Below are positions 35,771-46,782 of a stretch of 64,000 bases of DNA, piece by piece. The DNA comes from Brachyhypopomus gauderio. Lineage: Eukaryota > Chordata > Actinopteri > Gymnotiformes > Hypopomidae. The notes beneath the pieces were generated by a model. It had not been told where the DNA came from. It made no database searches and saw only the letters and a program-made list of their open reading frames with translations. Every line of letters starts with the position of its first letter. Position 1 is the first letter of the stretch. The translations under genes and the position numbers were made by a program. The stretch covers positions 310,001 through 374,000 of the forward strand of contig NW_027506876.1 of assembly GCF_052324685.1 (NCBI RefSeq), written 5' to 3'.

Positions 35771-35843
35771 GTTTCTGTAGTGTAGTGGTCATCACGTTTG
35801 CCTAACTTGCGAAAGGTCCCTGGTTCGATACCAGGCAGAAACA
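35771..35843 (+). tRNA. tRNA-Val (AAC), C29T A37T C38T
   Basis: Unit 35424-35935 (512 bp, beta, GTACATAG mark). Confidence 0.9.
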
Positions 35844-36282
35844 TGCTTCTTGATAGAATTACAAACACACCACTGCTGTTTAGTGGTTTGTTGCCAGTGT
35901 AAAGGCTATCGGGGAGCTCTTCCCTTTAGATCCTCAAAGTGAGCTCTCAGTCTCATGTGATCGATACAGGAATGTTCTAAATCGCCATGTACCTTCATAG
36001 CAGTACTAATGCAATCAGTTCAAACAAAATGAAACTCAGTGGAAACGTACGTAGTGCTTTGTCATGTTGTCTCCCAACGTAGAAAACTCATGCTACTCGG
36101 TTGATTTGTAGACGTTTGTGTTATAAAGGGATCGAATGATGTCAACATTTGGTGTTTGGATGTGAATGTTTTATCTTAAAGCAGAGTAGACCTACTGCTT
36201 AGCCATTGTTGACATGATGACTTCCATGCTCTGATTGTATGAGGAAACGCCCACGAGAGATGTGCCCATTCAGACAAGCAAG

Positions 36283-36355
36283 GTTTCTGTAGTGTAGTGG
36301 TCATCACGTTCGCCGAACACGTGAAAGGTCCCTGGTTCGTTACCAGGCAGAAACA
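36283..36355 (+). tRNA. tRNA-Val (AAC)-like, T33G C40T A58T, probably pseudo
   Basis: Unit 35936-36447 (512 bp, beta, TTTTATCTTAAAG mark). First member of a class that loses the U-turn base T33 and the T-loop A58. C40T leaves a G30-T40 wobble. Followed by CTTCATGATAG instead of CTTCTTGATAG. Confidence 0.84.
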
Positions 36356-36447
36356 TGCTTCATGATAGAATTACAAACACACCACTGCTGTTTAGTGGTT
36401 TGTTGCCAGTGTAAAGGCTATCGGGGAGCTCTTCCCTTTAGATCCTC

Positions 36448-37157
36448 AAAGTGAGCTCTCAGTCTCATGTGATCGATACAGGAATGTTCTAAATCGCCAT
36501 GTACCTTGATAGCAGTACTAATGCAATCAGTTCAAACAAAATGAAACTCAGTGGAAACGTACGTAGTGCTTTGTCATGTTGTCTCCCAACGTAGAAAACT
36601 CATGCTACTCGGTTGATTTGTAGGCGTTTGTGTTATAAAGGGATCGAATGATGTCAACATTTGGTGTTTGGATGTGAATGTTTTGTTTTAAAGCAGAGTA
36701 GACCTACTGCTTAGCAAGTGTTGATCGGTTCAATCAAAATGAAACTCAGTGGAAATGTACCTAGTGCTTTGTCATGTTGTCTCCCAACGTAGAAAACTCA
36801 TGCTACTCGGTTGATTTGTAGACGTTTGTGTTATAAAGGTATCGAATGAAGTCAACATTTGGTGTTTGGATGTGAATGTTTTGTCTTAAAGCAGAGTAGA
36901 CCTACCGCTTAGCCATTGTTGACATGATGACTTCCATGCTCTGATTGTATGAGGAAACGCCCACGAGAGATGTGCCCATTCAGACAAGCAAGGTTTCTGT
37001 AGTGTAGTGGTCATCACGTTCGCCTAACACGCGAAAGGTCCCTGGTTCGATACCAGGCAGAAACATGCTTCTTGATAGAATTACAAACACACCACTGCTG
37101 TTTAGTGGTTTGTTGCCAGTGTAAAGGCTATCGGGGAGCTCTTCCCTTTAGATCCTC
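36448..37157 (+). repeat. Isolated 710-bp unit
   Basis: The only unit right of 18528 with an extra 198-bp module. It uses the GCAAGTGTTGATCGG form of the joint and GGAAATGTACC, marks also seen in the third modules of units 1-908 and 2131-3038. This suggests exchange with domain A-like units. Confidence 0.9.
36993..37065 (+). tRNA. tRNA-Val (AAC), consensus copy
   Basis: Unit 36448-37157 (710 bp, beta). Gene of the isolated extended unit. Confidence 0.96.
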
Positions 37158-37504
37158 AAAGTGAGCTCTCAGTCTCATGTGATCGATACAAGAATGTTCT
37201 AAATCGCCATGTACCTTGATGGCAGTACTAATGCAATCGGTTCAATCAAAATGAAACTCAGTGGAAACGTACCTAGTGCTTTGTCATGTTGTCTCCCAAC
37301 GTAGAAAACTCATGCTACTCGGTTGATTTGTAGACGTTTGTGTTATAAAGGTATCGAATGAAGTCAACATTTGGTGTTTGGATGTGAATGTTTTGTCTTA
37401 AAGCAGAGTAGACCTACCGCTTAGCCATTGTTGACATGATGACTTCCATGCTCTGATTGTATGAGGAAACGCCCACGAGAGATGGGCCCATTTGGACAAG
37501 CAAG

Positions 37505-37577
37505 GGTTCTGTAGTGTAGTGGTCATCACGTTCGCCTAACGTGCGAAAGGTCCCTGGTTCGATACTAGGCAGAAACA
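37505..37577 (+). tRNA. tRNA-Val (AAC), T2G A37G C38T C62T
   Basis: Unit 37158-37669 (512 bp, gamma). T2G class with the added C62T (GATACTAGG), a G52-T62 wobble in the T stem. Upstream ATTTGGAC. Confidence 0.87.
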
Positions 37578-38016
37578 AGCTTCTTGATAGAATTACAAAC
37601 ACACCACTGCTGTTTAGTGGTTTGTTGCCAGTGTAAAGGCTATCAGGGAGCTCTTCCCTTTAGATCCTCAAAGTGAGCTGTCAGTGTCATGTGATCGATA
37701 CAGGAATGTTTTAAATCGCCATGTACCTTGATAGCAGTACTAATGCAGCCGGTTCAATCAAAATGAAACTCAGTGGAAACGTACGTAGTGCTTTGTCATG
37801 TTGTCTCCCAACGTAGAAAACTCATGCTACTCGGTTGATTTGTAGACGTTTGTGTTATAAAGGGATCGAATGATGTCAACATTTGGTGTTTGGATGTGAA
37901 TGTTTTGTCTTAAAGCAGAGTAGACCTACTGCTTAGGCATTGTTGACATGATGACTTCCATGCTCTGATTGTATGAGGAAACGCCCACGAGAGATGTGCC
38001 CATTCAGACAAGCAAG

Positions 38017-38089
38017 GTTTCTGTAGTGTAGTGGTCATCACGTTCGCCTAACACGCGAAAGGTCCCTGGTTCGATACCAGGCAGAAACA
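38017..38089 (+). tRNA. tRNA-Val (AAC), consensus copy
   Basis: Unit 37670-38181 (512 bp, alpha, TCAGTGTCATG mark). Confidence 0.96.
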
Positions 38090-38528
38090 TGCTTCTTGAT
38101 AGAATTACAAACACACCACTGCTGTTTAGTGGTTTGTTGCCAGTGTAAAGGCTATCGGGGAGCTCTTCCCTTTAGATCCTCAAAGTGAGCTCTCAGTCTC
38201 ATGTGATCGATACAGGAATGTTCTAAATCGCCATGTACCTTCATAGCAGTACTAATGCAATCAGTTCAAACAAAATGAAACTCAGTGGAAACGTACGTAG
38301 TGCTTTGTCATGTTGTCTCCCAACGTAGAAAACTCATGCTACTCGGTTGATTTGTAGACGTTTGGTTTATAAAGGGATCGAATGATGTCAACATTTGGTG
38401 TTTGGATGTGAATGTTTTGTCTTAAAGCAGAGTAGACCTACTGCTTAGCCATTGTTGACATGATGACTTCCATGCTCTGATTGTATGAGGAAACGCCCAC
38501 GAGAGATGTGCCTATTCAGACAAGCAAG

Positions 38529-38601
38529 GTTTCTGTAGTGTAGTGGTCATCACGTTCGCCTAACACGCGAAAGGTCCCTGGTTCGATACCAGGCAGAAAC
38601 A
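38529..38601 (+). tRNA. tRNA-Val (AAC), consensus copy
   Basis: Unit 38182-38693 (512 bp, beta). Downstream GAGCTCTGCCC is private. Confidence 0.96.
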
Positions 38602-39040
38602 AGCTTCTTGATAGAAGAACAAACACACCACTGCTGTTTAGTGGTTTGTTGCCAGTGTAAAGGCTATCAGGGAGCTCTGCCCTTTAGATCCTCAAAGTGA
38701 GCTGTCAGTCTCATGTGATCGATACAGGAATGTTTTAAATCGCCACGTACCTTGATAGCAGTACTAATGCAGCCGGTTCAATCAAAATGAAACTCAGTGG
38801 AAACGTACGTAGTGCTTTGTCATGTTGTCTCCCAACGTAGAAAACTCATGCTACTCGGTTGATTTGTAGACGTTTGTGTTATAAAGGGATCGAATGATGT
38901 CAACATTTGGTGTTTGGATGTGAATGTTTTGTCTTAAAGCAGAGTAGACCTACTGCTTAGCCATTGTTGACATGATGACTTCGATGCTCTGATTGTATGA
39001 GGAAACGCCCACGAGAGATGGGCCCATTCGGACAAGCAAG

Positions 39041-39113
39041 GGTTCTGTAGTGTAGTGGTCATCACGTTCGCCTAACGTGCGAAAGGTCCCTGGTTCGATA
39101 CCAGGCAGAAACA
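39041..39113 (+). tRNA. tRNA-Val (AAC), T2G A37G C38T
   Basis: Unit 38694-39205 (512 bp, alpha). T2G class without C62T. Confidence 0.88.
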
Positions 39114-39552
39114 AGCTTCTTGATAGAATTACAAACACACCACTGCTGTTTAGTGGTTTGTTGCCAGTGTAAAGGCTATCAGGGAGCTCTTCCCTTTAGA
39201 TCCTCAAAGTGAGCTGTCAGTCTCATGTGATCGATACAGGAATGTTTTAAATCGCCATGTACCTTGATAGCAGTACTAATGCAGCCGGTTCAATCAAAAT
39301 GAAACTCAGTGGAAACGTACGTAGTGCTTTGTCATGTTGTCTCCCAACGTAGAAAACTCATGCTACTCGGTTGATTTGTAGACGTTTGTGTTATAAAGGG
39401 ATCGAATGATGTCAACATTTGGTGTTTGGATGTGAATGTTTTGTCTTAAAGCAGAGTAGACCTACTGCTTAGGCATTGTTGACATGATGACTTCCATGCT
39501 CTGATTGTATGAGGAAACGCCCACGAGAGATGGGCCCATTAAGACAAGCAAG

Positions 39553-39625
39553 GTTTCTGTAGTGTAGTGGTCATCACGTTCGCCTAACACGCGAAAGGTC
39601 CCTGGTTCGATACCAGGCAGAAACA
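39553..39625 (+). tRNA. tRNA-Val (AAC), consensus copy
   Basis: Unit 39206-39717 (512 bp, alpha). Has the GATGGGCCCATT leader, normally of the T2G class, ahead of a consensus gene: mosaic. Confidence 0.96.
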
Positions 39626-40064
39626 TGCTTCTTGATAGAATTACAAACACACCACTGCTGTTTAGTGGTTTGTTGCCAGTGTAAAGGCTATCGGGGAGCT
39701 CTTCCCTTTAGATCCTCAAAGTGAGCTCTCAGTCTCATGTGATCGATACAGGAATGTTCTAAATCGCCATGTACCTTCATAGCAGTACTAATGCAATCAG
39801 TTCAAACAAAATGAAACTCAGTGGAAACGTACGTAGTGCTTTGTCATGTTGTCTCCCAACGTAGAAAACTCATGCTACTCGGTTGATTTGTAGACGTTTG
39901 GTTTATAAAGGGATCGAATGATGTCAACATTTGGTGTTTGGATGTGAATGTTTTGTCTTAAAGCAGAGTAGACCTACTGCTTAGCCATTGTTGACATGAT
40001 GACTTCCATGCTCTGATTGTATGAGGAAACGCCCACGAGAGATGTGCCTATTCAGACAAGCAAG

Positions 40065-40137
40065 GTTTCTGTAGTGTAGTGGTCATCACGTTCGCCTAAC
40101 ACGCGAAAGGTCCCTGGTTCGATACCAGGCAGAAACA
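40065..40137 (+). tRNA. tRNA-Val (AAC), consensus copy
   Basis: Unit 39718-40229 (512 bp, beta). Its second half closely matches the sequence right of the transposon at 46603. Confidence 0.96.
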
Positions 40138-40576
40138 AGCTTCTTGATAGAAGAACAAACACACCACTGCTGTTTAGTGGTTTGTTGCCAGTGTAAAGGC
40201 TATCAGGGAGCTCTTCCCTTTAGATCCTCAAAGTGAGCTGTCAGTCTCATGTGATCGATACAGGAATGTTTTAAATCGCCACGTACCTTGATAGCAGTAC
40301 TAATGCAGCCGGTTCAATCAAAATGAAACTCAGTGGAAACGTACGTAGTGCTTTGTCATGTTGTCTCCCAACGTAGAAAACTCATGCTACTCGGTTGATT
40401 TGTAGACGTTTGTGTTATAAAGGGATCGAATGATGTCAACATTTGGTGTTTGGATGTGAATGTTTTGTCTTAAAGCAGAGTAGACCTACTGCTTAGCCAT
40501 TGTTGACATGATGACTTCCATGCTCTGATTGTATGAGGAAACGCCTACGAGAGATGTGCCCATTCAGACAATCAAG

Positions 40577-40649
40577 GTTTCTGTAGTGTAGTGGTCATCA
40601 CGTTCGCCTAACACGAGAAAGGTCCCTGGTTCGATACCAGGCAGAAACA
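40577..40649 (+). tRNA. tRNA-Val (AAC), C40A
   Basis: Unit 40230-40741 (512 bp, alpha). Private CGCCTACGAG mark, shared only with unit 46875-47386. Confidence 0.89.
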
Positions 40650-41088
40650 TGCTTCTTGATAGAATTACAAACACACCACTGCTGTTTAGTGGTTTGTTGC
40701 CAGTGTAAAGGCTATCGGGGAGCTCTTCCCTTTAGATCCTCAAAGTGAGCTCTCAGTCTCATGTGATCGATACAGGAATGTTCTAAATCGCCATGTACCT
40801 TCATAGCAGTACTAATGCAATCAGTTCAAACAAAATGAAACTCAGTGGAAACGTACATAGTGCTTTGTCATGTTGTCTCCCAACGTAGAAAACTCATGCT
40901 ACTCGGTTGATTTGTAGACGTTTGTGTTATAAAGGGATCGAATGATGTCAACATTTGGTGTTTGGATGTGAATGTTTTGTCTTAAAGCAGAGTAGACCTA
41001 CTGCTTAGCCATTGTTGACATGATGACTTCCATGCTCTGATTGTATGAGGAAACACCCACGAGAGATGTGCCCATTCAGACAAGCAAG

Positions 41089-41161
41089 GTTTCTGTAGTG
41101 TAGTGGTCATCACGTTTGCCTAACTTGCGAAAGGTCCCTGGTTCGATACCAGGCAGAAACA
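41089..41161 (+). tRNA. tRNA-Val (AAC), C29T A37T C38T
   Basis: Unit 40742-41253 (512 bp, beta). Confidence 0.9.
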
Positions 41162-41600
41162 TGCTTCTTGATAGAATTACAAACACACCACTGCTGTTTA
41201 GTGGTTTGTTGCCAGTGTAAAGGCTATCGGGGAGCTCTTCCCTTTAGATCCTCAAAGTGAGCTCTCAGTCTCATGTGATCGATACAGGAATGTTCTAAAT
41301 CGCCATGTACCTTCATAGCAGTACTAATGCAATCAGTTCAAACAAAATGAAACTCAGTGGAAACGTACGTAGTGCTTTGTCATGTTGTCTCCCAACGTAG
41401 AAAACTCATGCTACTCGGTTGATTTGTAGACGTTTGTGTTATAAAGGGATCGAATGATGTCAACATTTGGTGTTTGGATGTGAATGTTTTATCTTAAAGC
41501 AGAGTAGACCTACCGCTTAGCCATTGTTGACATGATGACTTCCATGCTCTGATTGTATGAGGAAACGCCCACGAGAGATGTGCCCATTCAGACAAGCAAG

Positions 41601-41673
41601 GTTTCTGTAGTGTAGTGGTCATCACGTTCGCCGAACACGTGAAAGGTCCCTGGTTCGTTACCAGGCAGAAACA
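41601..41673 (+). tRNA. tRNA-Val (AAC)-like, T33G C40T A58T, probably pseudo
   Basis: Unit 41254-41765 (512 bp, beta, TTTTATCTTAAAG mark). G30-T40 wobble form. Confidence 0.84.
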
Positions 41674-42112
41674 TGCTTCATGATAGAATTACAAACACAC
41701 CACTGCTGTTTAGTGGTTTGTTGCCAGTGTAAAGGCTATCGGGGAGCTCTTCCCTTTAGATCCTCAAAGTGAGCTCTCAGTCTCATGTGATCGATACAAG
41801 AATGTTCTAAATCGCCATGTACCTTGATAGCAGTACTAATGCAATCGGTTCAATCAAAATGAAACTCAGTGGAAACGTACCTAGTGCTTTGTCATGTTGT
41901 CTCCCAACGTAGAAAACTCATGCTACTCGGTTGATTTGTAGACGTTTGTGTTATAAAGGTATCGAATGAAGTCAACATTTGGTGTTTGGATGTGAATGTT
42001 TTGTCTTAAAGCAGAGTAGACCTACCGCTTAGCCATTGTTGACATGATGACTTCCATGCTCTGATTGTATGAGGAAACGCCCACAAGAGATGGGCCCATT
42101 TGGACAAGCAAG

Positions 42113-42185
42113 GGTTCTGTAGTGTAGTGGTCATCACGTTCGCCTAACGTGCGAAAGGTCCCTGGTTCGATACTAGGCAGAAACA
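42113..42185 (+). tRNA. tRNA-Val (AAC), T2G A37G C38T C62T
   Basis: Unit 41766-42277 (512 bp, gamma, CCCACAAGAG mark). Opens the regular five-unit repeat. Confidence 0.87.
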
Positions 42186-42624
42186 AGCTTCTTGATAGAA
42201 TTACAAACACACCACTGCTGTTTAGTGGTTTGTTGCCAGTGTAAAGGCTATCAGGGAGCTCTTCCCTTTAGATCCTCAAAGTGAGCTGTCAGTGTCATGT
42301 GATCGATACAGGAATGTTTTAAATCGCCATGTACCTTGATAGCAGTACTAATGCAGCCGGTTCAATCAAAATGAAACTCAGTGGAAACGTACGTAGTGCT
42401 TTGTCATGTTGTCTCCCAACGTAGAAAACTCATGCTACTCGGTTGATTTGTAGACGTTTGTGTTATAAAGGTATCGAATGATGTCAACATTTGGTGTTTG
42501 GATGTGAATGTTTTGTCTTAAAGCAGAGTAGACCTACTGCTTAGGCATTGTTGACATGATGACTTCCATGCTCTGATTGTATGAGGAAACGCCCACGAGA
42601 GATGTGCCCATTCAGACAAGCAAG

Positions 42625-42697
42625 GTTTCTGTAGTGTAGTGGTCATCACGTTCGCCTAACACGCGAAAGGTCCCTGGTTCGATACCAGGCAGAAACA
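42625..42697 (+). tRNA. tRNA-Val (AAC), consensus copy
   Basis: Unit 42278-42789 (512 bp, alpha). Downstream CACCTCTGCTG breaks one pair of the conserved hairpin; shared with units 48923-49434 and 51483-51994. Confidence 0.96.
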
Positions 42698-43136
42698 TGC
42701 TTCTTGATAGAATTACAAACACACCTCTGCTGTTTAGTGGTTTGTTGCCAGTGTAAAGGCTATCGGGGAGCTCTTCCCTTTAGATCCTCAAAGTGAGCTC
42801 TCAGTCTCATGTGATCGATACAGGAATGTTCTAAATCGCCATGTACCTTCATAGCAGTACTAATGCAATCAGTTCAAACAAAATGAAACTCAGTGGAAAC
42901 GTACGTAGTGCTTTGTCATGTTGTCTCCCAACGTAGAAAACTCATGCTACTCGGTTGATTTGTAGACGTTTGTGTTATAAAGGGATCGAATGATGTCAAC
43001 ATTTGGTGTTTGGATGTGAATGTTTTGTCTTAAAGCAGAGTAGACCTACTGCTTAGCCATTGTTGACATGATGACTTCCATGCTCTGATTGTATGAGGAA
43101 ACACCCACGAGAGATGTGCCCATTCAGACAAGCAAG

Positions 43137-43209
43137 GTTTCTGTAGTGTAGTGGTCATCACGTTTGCCTAACTTGCGAAAGGTCCCTGGTTCGATACCAG
43201 GCAGAAACA
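43137..43209 (+). tRNA. tRNA-Val (AAC), C29T A37T C38T
   Basis: Unit 42790-43301 (512 bp, beta). Confidence 0.9.
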
Positions 43210-43648
43210 TGCTTCTTGATAGAATTACAAACACACCACTGCTGTTTAGTGGTTTGTTGCCAGTGTAAAGGCTATCGGGGAGCTCTTCCCTTTAGATCCT
43301 CAAAGTGAGCTCTCAGTCTCATGTGATCGATACAGGAATGTTCTAAATCGCCATGTACCTTCATAGCAGTACTAATGCAATCAGTTCAAACAAAATGAAA
43401 CTCAGTGGAAACGTACGTAGTGCTTTGTCATGTTGTCTCCCAACGTAGAAAACTCATGCTACTCGGTTGATTTGTAGACGTTTGTGTTATAAAGGGATCG
43501 AATGATGTCAACATTTGGTGTTTGGATGTGAATGTTTTATCTTAAAGCAGAGTAGACCTACTGCTTAGCCATTGTTGACATGATGACTTCCATGCTCTGA
43601 TTGTATGAGGAAACGCCCACGAGAGATGTGCCCATTCAGACAAGCAAG

Positions 43649-43721
43649 GTTTCTGTAGTGTAGTGGTCATCACGTTCACCGAACACGTGAAAGGTCCCTG
43701 GTTCGTTACCAGGCAGAAACA
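43649..43721 (+). tRNA. tRNA-Val (AAC)-like, G30A T33G C40T A58T, probably pseudo
   Basis: Unit 43302-43813 (512 bp, beta). G30A with C40T gives a full A-T pair in the anticodon stem; T33 and A58 are still lost. Confidence 0.83.
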
Positions 43722-44160
43722 TGCTTCATGATAGAATTACAAACACACCACTGCTGTTTAGTGGTTTGTTGCCAGTGTAAAGGCTATCGGGGAGCTCTTC
43801 CCTTTAGATCCTCAAAGTGAGCTCTCAGTCTCATGTGATCGATACAGGAATGTTCTAAATCGCCATGTACCTTGATAGCAGTACTAATGCAATCAGTTCA
43901 AACAAAATGAAACTCAGTGGAAACGTACGTAGTGCTTTGTCATGTTGTCTCCCAACGTAGAAAACTCATGCTACTCGGTTGATTTGTAGACGTTTGTGTT
44001 ATAAAGGTATCGAATGAAGTCAACATTTGGTGTTTGGATGTGAATGTTTTGTCTTAAAGCAGAGTAGACCTACCGCTTAGCCATTGTTGACATGATGACT
44101 TCCATGCTCTGATTGTATGAGGAAACGCCCACGAGAGATGTGCCCATTCAGACAAGCAAG

Positions 44161-44233
44161 GTTTCTGTAGTGTAGTGGTCATCACGTTCGCCTAACACGC
44201 GAAAGGTCCCTGGTTCGATACCAGGCAGAAACA
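44161..44233 (+). tRNA. tRNA-Val (AAC), consensus copy
   Basis: Unit 43814-44325 (512 bp, beta). Confidence 0.96.
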
Positions 44234-44672
44234 TGCTTCTTGATAGAATTACAAACACACCACTGCTGTTTAGTGGTTTGTTGCCAGTGTAAAGGCTATC
44301 GGGGAGCTCTTCCCTTTAGATCCTCAAAGTGAGCTCTCAGTCTCATGTGATCGATACAAGAATGTTCTAAATCGCCATGTACCTTGATAGCAGTACTAAT
44401 GCAATCGGTTCAATCAAAATGAAACTCAGTGGAAACGTACCTAGTGCTTTGTCATGTTGTCTCCCAACGTAGAAAACTCATGCTACTCGGTTGATTTGTA
44501 GACGTTTGTGTTATAAAGGTATCGAATGAAGTCAACATTTGGTGTTTGGATGTGAATGTTTTGTCTTAAAGCAGAGTAGACCTACCGCTTAGCCATTGTT
44601 GACATGATGACTTCCATGCTCTGATTGTATGAGGAAACGCCCACGAGAGATGGGCCCATTTGGACAAGCAAG

Positions 44673-44745
44673 GGTTCTGTAGTGTAGTGGTCATCACGTT
44701 CGCCTAACGTGCGAAAGGTCCCTGGTTCGATACTAGGCAGAAACA
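44673..44745 (+). tRNA. tRNA-Val (AAC), T2G A37G C38T C62T
   Basis: Unit 44326-44837 (512 bp, gamma, CCCACGAGAG form). Confidence 0.87.
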
Positions 44746-45184
44746 AGCTTCTTGATAGAATTACAAACACACCACTGCTGTTTAGTGGTTTGTTGCCAGT
44801 GTAAAGGCTATCAGGGAGCTCTTCCCTTTAGATCCTCAAAGTGAGCTGTCAGTGTCATGTGATCGATACAGGAATGTTTTAAATCGCCATGTACCTTGAT
44901 AGCAGTACTAATGCAGCCGGTTCAATCAAAATGAAACTCAGTGGAAACGTACGTAGTGCTTTGTCATGTTGTCTCCCAACGTAGAAAACTCATGCTACTC
45001 GGTTGATTTGTAGACGTTTGTGTTATAAAGGGATCGAATGATGTCAACATTTGGTGTTTGGATGTGAATGTTTTGTCTTAAAGCAGAGTAGACCTACTGC
45101 TTAGCCATTGTTGACATGATGACTTCCATGCTCTGATTGTATGAGGAAACGCCCACGAGAGATGTGCCCATTCAGACAAGCAAG

Positions 45185-45257
45185 GTTTCTGTAGTGTAGT
45201 GGTCATCACGTTTGCCTAACACGCGAAAGGTCCCTGGTTCGATACCAGGCAGAAACA
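45185..45257 (+). tRNA. tRNA-Val (AAC), C29T
   Basis: Unit 44838-45349 (512 bp, alpha). Single T29-G41 wobble, half-way to the C29T/A37T/C38T class. Last tRNA before the transposon. Confidence 0.93.
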
Positions 45258-45589
45258 TGCTTCTTGATAGAATTACAAACACACCACTGCTGTTTAGTGG
45301 TTTGTTGCCAGTGTAAAGGCTATCGGGGAGCTCTTCCCTTTAGATCCTCAAAGTGAGCTCTCAGTCTCATGTGATCGATACAGGAATGTTCTAAATCGCC
45401 ATGTACCTTGATAGCAGTACTAATGCAATCGGTTCAATCAAAATGAAACTCAGTGGAAATGTACCTAGTGCTTTGTCATGTTGTCTCCCAACGTAGAAAA
45501 CTCATGCTACTCGGTTGATTTGTAGACGTTTGTGTTATAAAGGGATCGAATGATGTCAACATTTGGTGTTTGGATGTGAATGTTTTGTC

Positions 45590-45593
45590 TTAA
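45590..45593. repeat. TTAA target-site copy, left
   Basis: TTAA directly abuts the CCCT end of the transposon. Uninterrupted units read GTCTTAAAGCAG here, so TTAA is the insertion target. Confidence 0.9.
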
Positions 45594-45796
45594 CCCTGAT
45601 GAGATCCGGGCGTGGTCTACCTTCTTGGGGTCCAGCAGGGTGTGGGGGACCCATTGCATTTTTTGTTAAAATAATCAGCAGATTTAGCCCAATTGCAAGT
45701 AAAATAAACAATACATATGTTAAATTAGTTTGCTCTCATTTATTTATTAGTTACTTTTTTATTAAAATGTAACACAATAAGGAAATGAATCATAAA

Positions 45797-46010
45797 TCAT
45801 GCTGGCTGACAGGCTGGTCCTATGGCTAGCTGCTGACGGGCTGGTGCTAACGGAGCTGGCTGCTGCTCATCCTCCTTTTCATTATCACTATCAGACTCTG
45901 ATATTTCAGAAATGTGATCCTGAAATTTCTTCTTCTGAATCACCATCAAAATCCTCTGTCTCTTCCAATAGCAGCTGTAAGGCAGTCTGAACTGAGAATC
46001 GCTTTGCCAT
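45797..46010 (-). pseudogene. piggyBac transposase N-terminal remnant
   Basis: Reading leftward from an ATG at 46010, the frame gives MAKRFSVQTALQLLLEET followed by acidic DFDGDSEEEIS and a stop near 45906. The opening resembles the N terminus of vertebrate piggyBac-type transposases, which start with a short basic/hydrophobic helix and an Asp/Glu/Ser-rich region. A shifted frame continues the acidic stretch (SESDSDNEKEDEQQ) to a stop at 45797, so there is a frameshift near 45925. The catalytic and C-terminal zinc-binding regions are absent. TATAAAAG sits immediately before the ATG, and AATAAA signals lie at 45739-45748 on this strand. Confidence 0.72.
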
Positions 46011-46013
46011 CTT

Positions 46014-46049
46014 TTATAGCATTTTTAGCATTTTTAGCATTTATAGCAT
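46014..46049. repeat. Short tandem repeat of a TTTTTAGCA-like motif
   Basis: About four imperfect 9-10-bp copies (ATAGCATTTTTAGCATT and on) just upstream of the transposase remnant start. It may be part of the old transposon promoter region or simple slippage. Confidence 0.6.
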
Positions 46050-46071
46050 CATGTCCCCATGATTGGATGAA

Positions 46072-46078
46072 ACACACA

Positions 46079-46130
<52 letters not shown>
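46072..46130. repeat. (CA)n microsatellite
   Basis: A pure (CA)25 tract at 46081-46130 preceded by a few imperfect CA units. It lies inside the transposon, upstream of the transposase remnant. Open frames crossing it are artefacts. Confidence 0.97.
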
Positions 46131-46133
<3 letters not shown>

Positions 46134-46602
46134 CCAGAGAGGAGGGAGGGATAATGAGGGCTGAGAGAAAAGATGCTTCTTTCAGATCTCACCCCTTTGT
46201 CTCTATAGAGATTCTTCGTCTGCTGTCTGACAATATGCAATCAACCCCTGATGTGACAACCATCAAAAGTGTTGATGGTTGCTCACCTTTGCATGCCAAA
46301 CTCCTCTGTCCTTTGTTTGTATATCCTTTAAAGTCATACAGACGACTATCAACTACCCAACCCAATGTTGATTGCCCACTTTGACTAGCCCAGGGCCCCG
46401 TGGACCCTGGACCCTGTATGTAATACAAATGTGAAGGGGGGGGTACGGGGGGGTGGTCATTGAAAATATTTTCTGATTTATGTTGCTCACAGAAAATGAG
46501 CCAAGGACCAATGAATCTCAGTTTGAAAAAAAAAAAATTGTAGAATTTTTTTAAGCTGATTTTTTTAAAATGGGTCCCACAGACCCTTGGACCATATAAG
46601 GG

Positions 46603-46606
46603 TTAA
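46603..46606. repeat. TTAA target-site copy, right
   Basis: TTAA follows the AGGG end and leads back into the array at AAGCAGAGTAG. Confidence 0.9.
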
Positions 46607-46709
46607 AGCAGAGTAGACCTACTGCTTAGCCATTGTTGACATGATGACTTCCATGCTCTGATTGTATGAGGAAACGCCCACGAGAGATGTGCCTATTCAG
46701 ACAAGCAAG

Positions 46710-46782
46710 GTTTCTGTAGTGTAGTGGTCATCACGTTCGCCTAACACGCGAAAGGTCCCTGGTTCGATACCAGGCAGAAACA
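46710..46782 (+). tRNA. tRNA-Val (AAC), consensus copy
   Basis: Unit 45350-46874 (512 bp of repeat plus 1013 bp of insertion and duplicated TTAA; gamma). The insertion lies 107 bp upstream of the gene and leaves its internal promoter intact. Confidence 0.95.

Larger units (their letters stand above)
18529..36447 (+). repeat. Array domain B: 512-bp units, largely alternating families
   Basis: Thirty-five units, all 512 bp except one of 511 bp at 23137-23647. Spacer families alpha and beta alternate over long stretches, giving an approximate 1024-bp dimer. A unit preceded by CTATCAGGG is usually alpha and one preceded by CTATCGGGG is usually beta or gamma. Confidence 0.88.
45594..46602 (-). 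mobile_element. piggyBac-like non-autonomous DNA transposon
   Basis: A 1009-bp insertion in unit 45350-46874, bounded by TTAA on both sides and by CCCT...AGGG ends, the signature of the piggyBac superfamily. Subterminal inverted motifs GGTCCA (45629-45634 and 46588-46593) and GGGACCCATT (45646-45655 and 46569-46578) support the ends. It is oriented - by its transposase remnant. Only the start of that gene and an AATAAA-bearing 3' part survive; the catalytic DDD region is deleted, so any mobility would need transposase from elsewhere. It also holds a (CA)n tract, a G-rich stretch at 46436-46453 and an A12 run at 46526-46537. It is the only foreign insertion in the window. Confidence 0.9.

Noticed and set aside
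45914-46384. 156-codon + strand frame and overlapping - strand frames across the CA tract
   Set aside because: The poly Thr-His or Val-Cys run comes from the (CA)n microsatellite, and the flanks are transposon sequence in the wrong frame or strand.
46436-46453. G-quadruplex in the G-rich stretch of the transposon
   Set aside because: Two runs (G8 and G7) could be split into four short tracts, but nothing ties this to a function.
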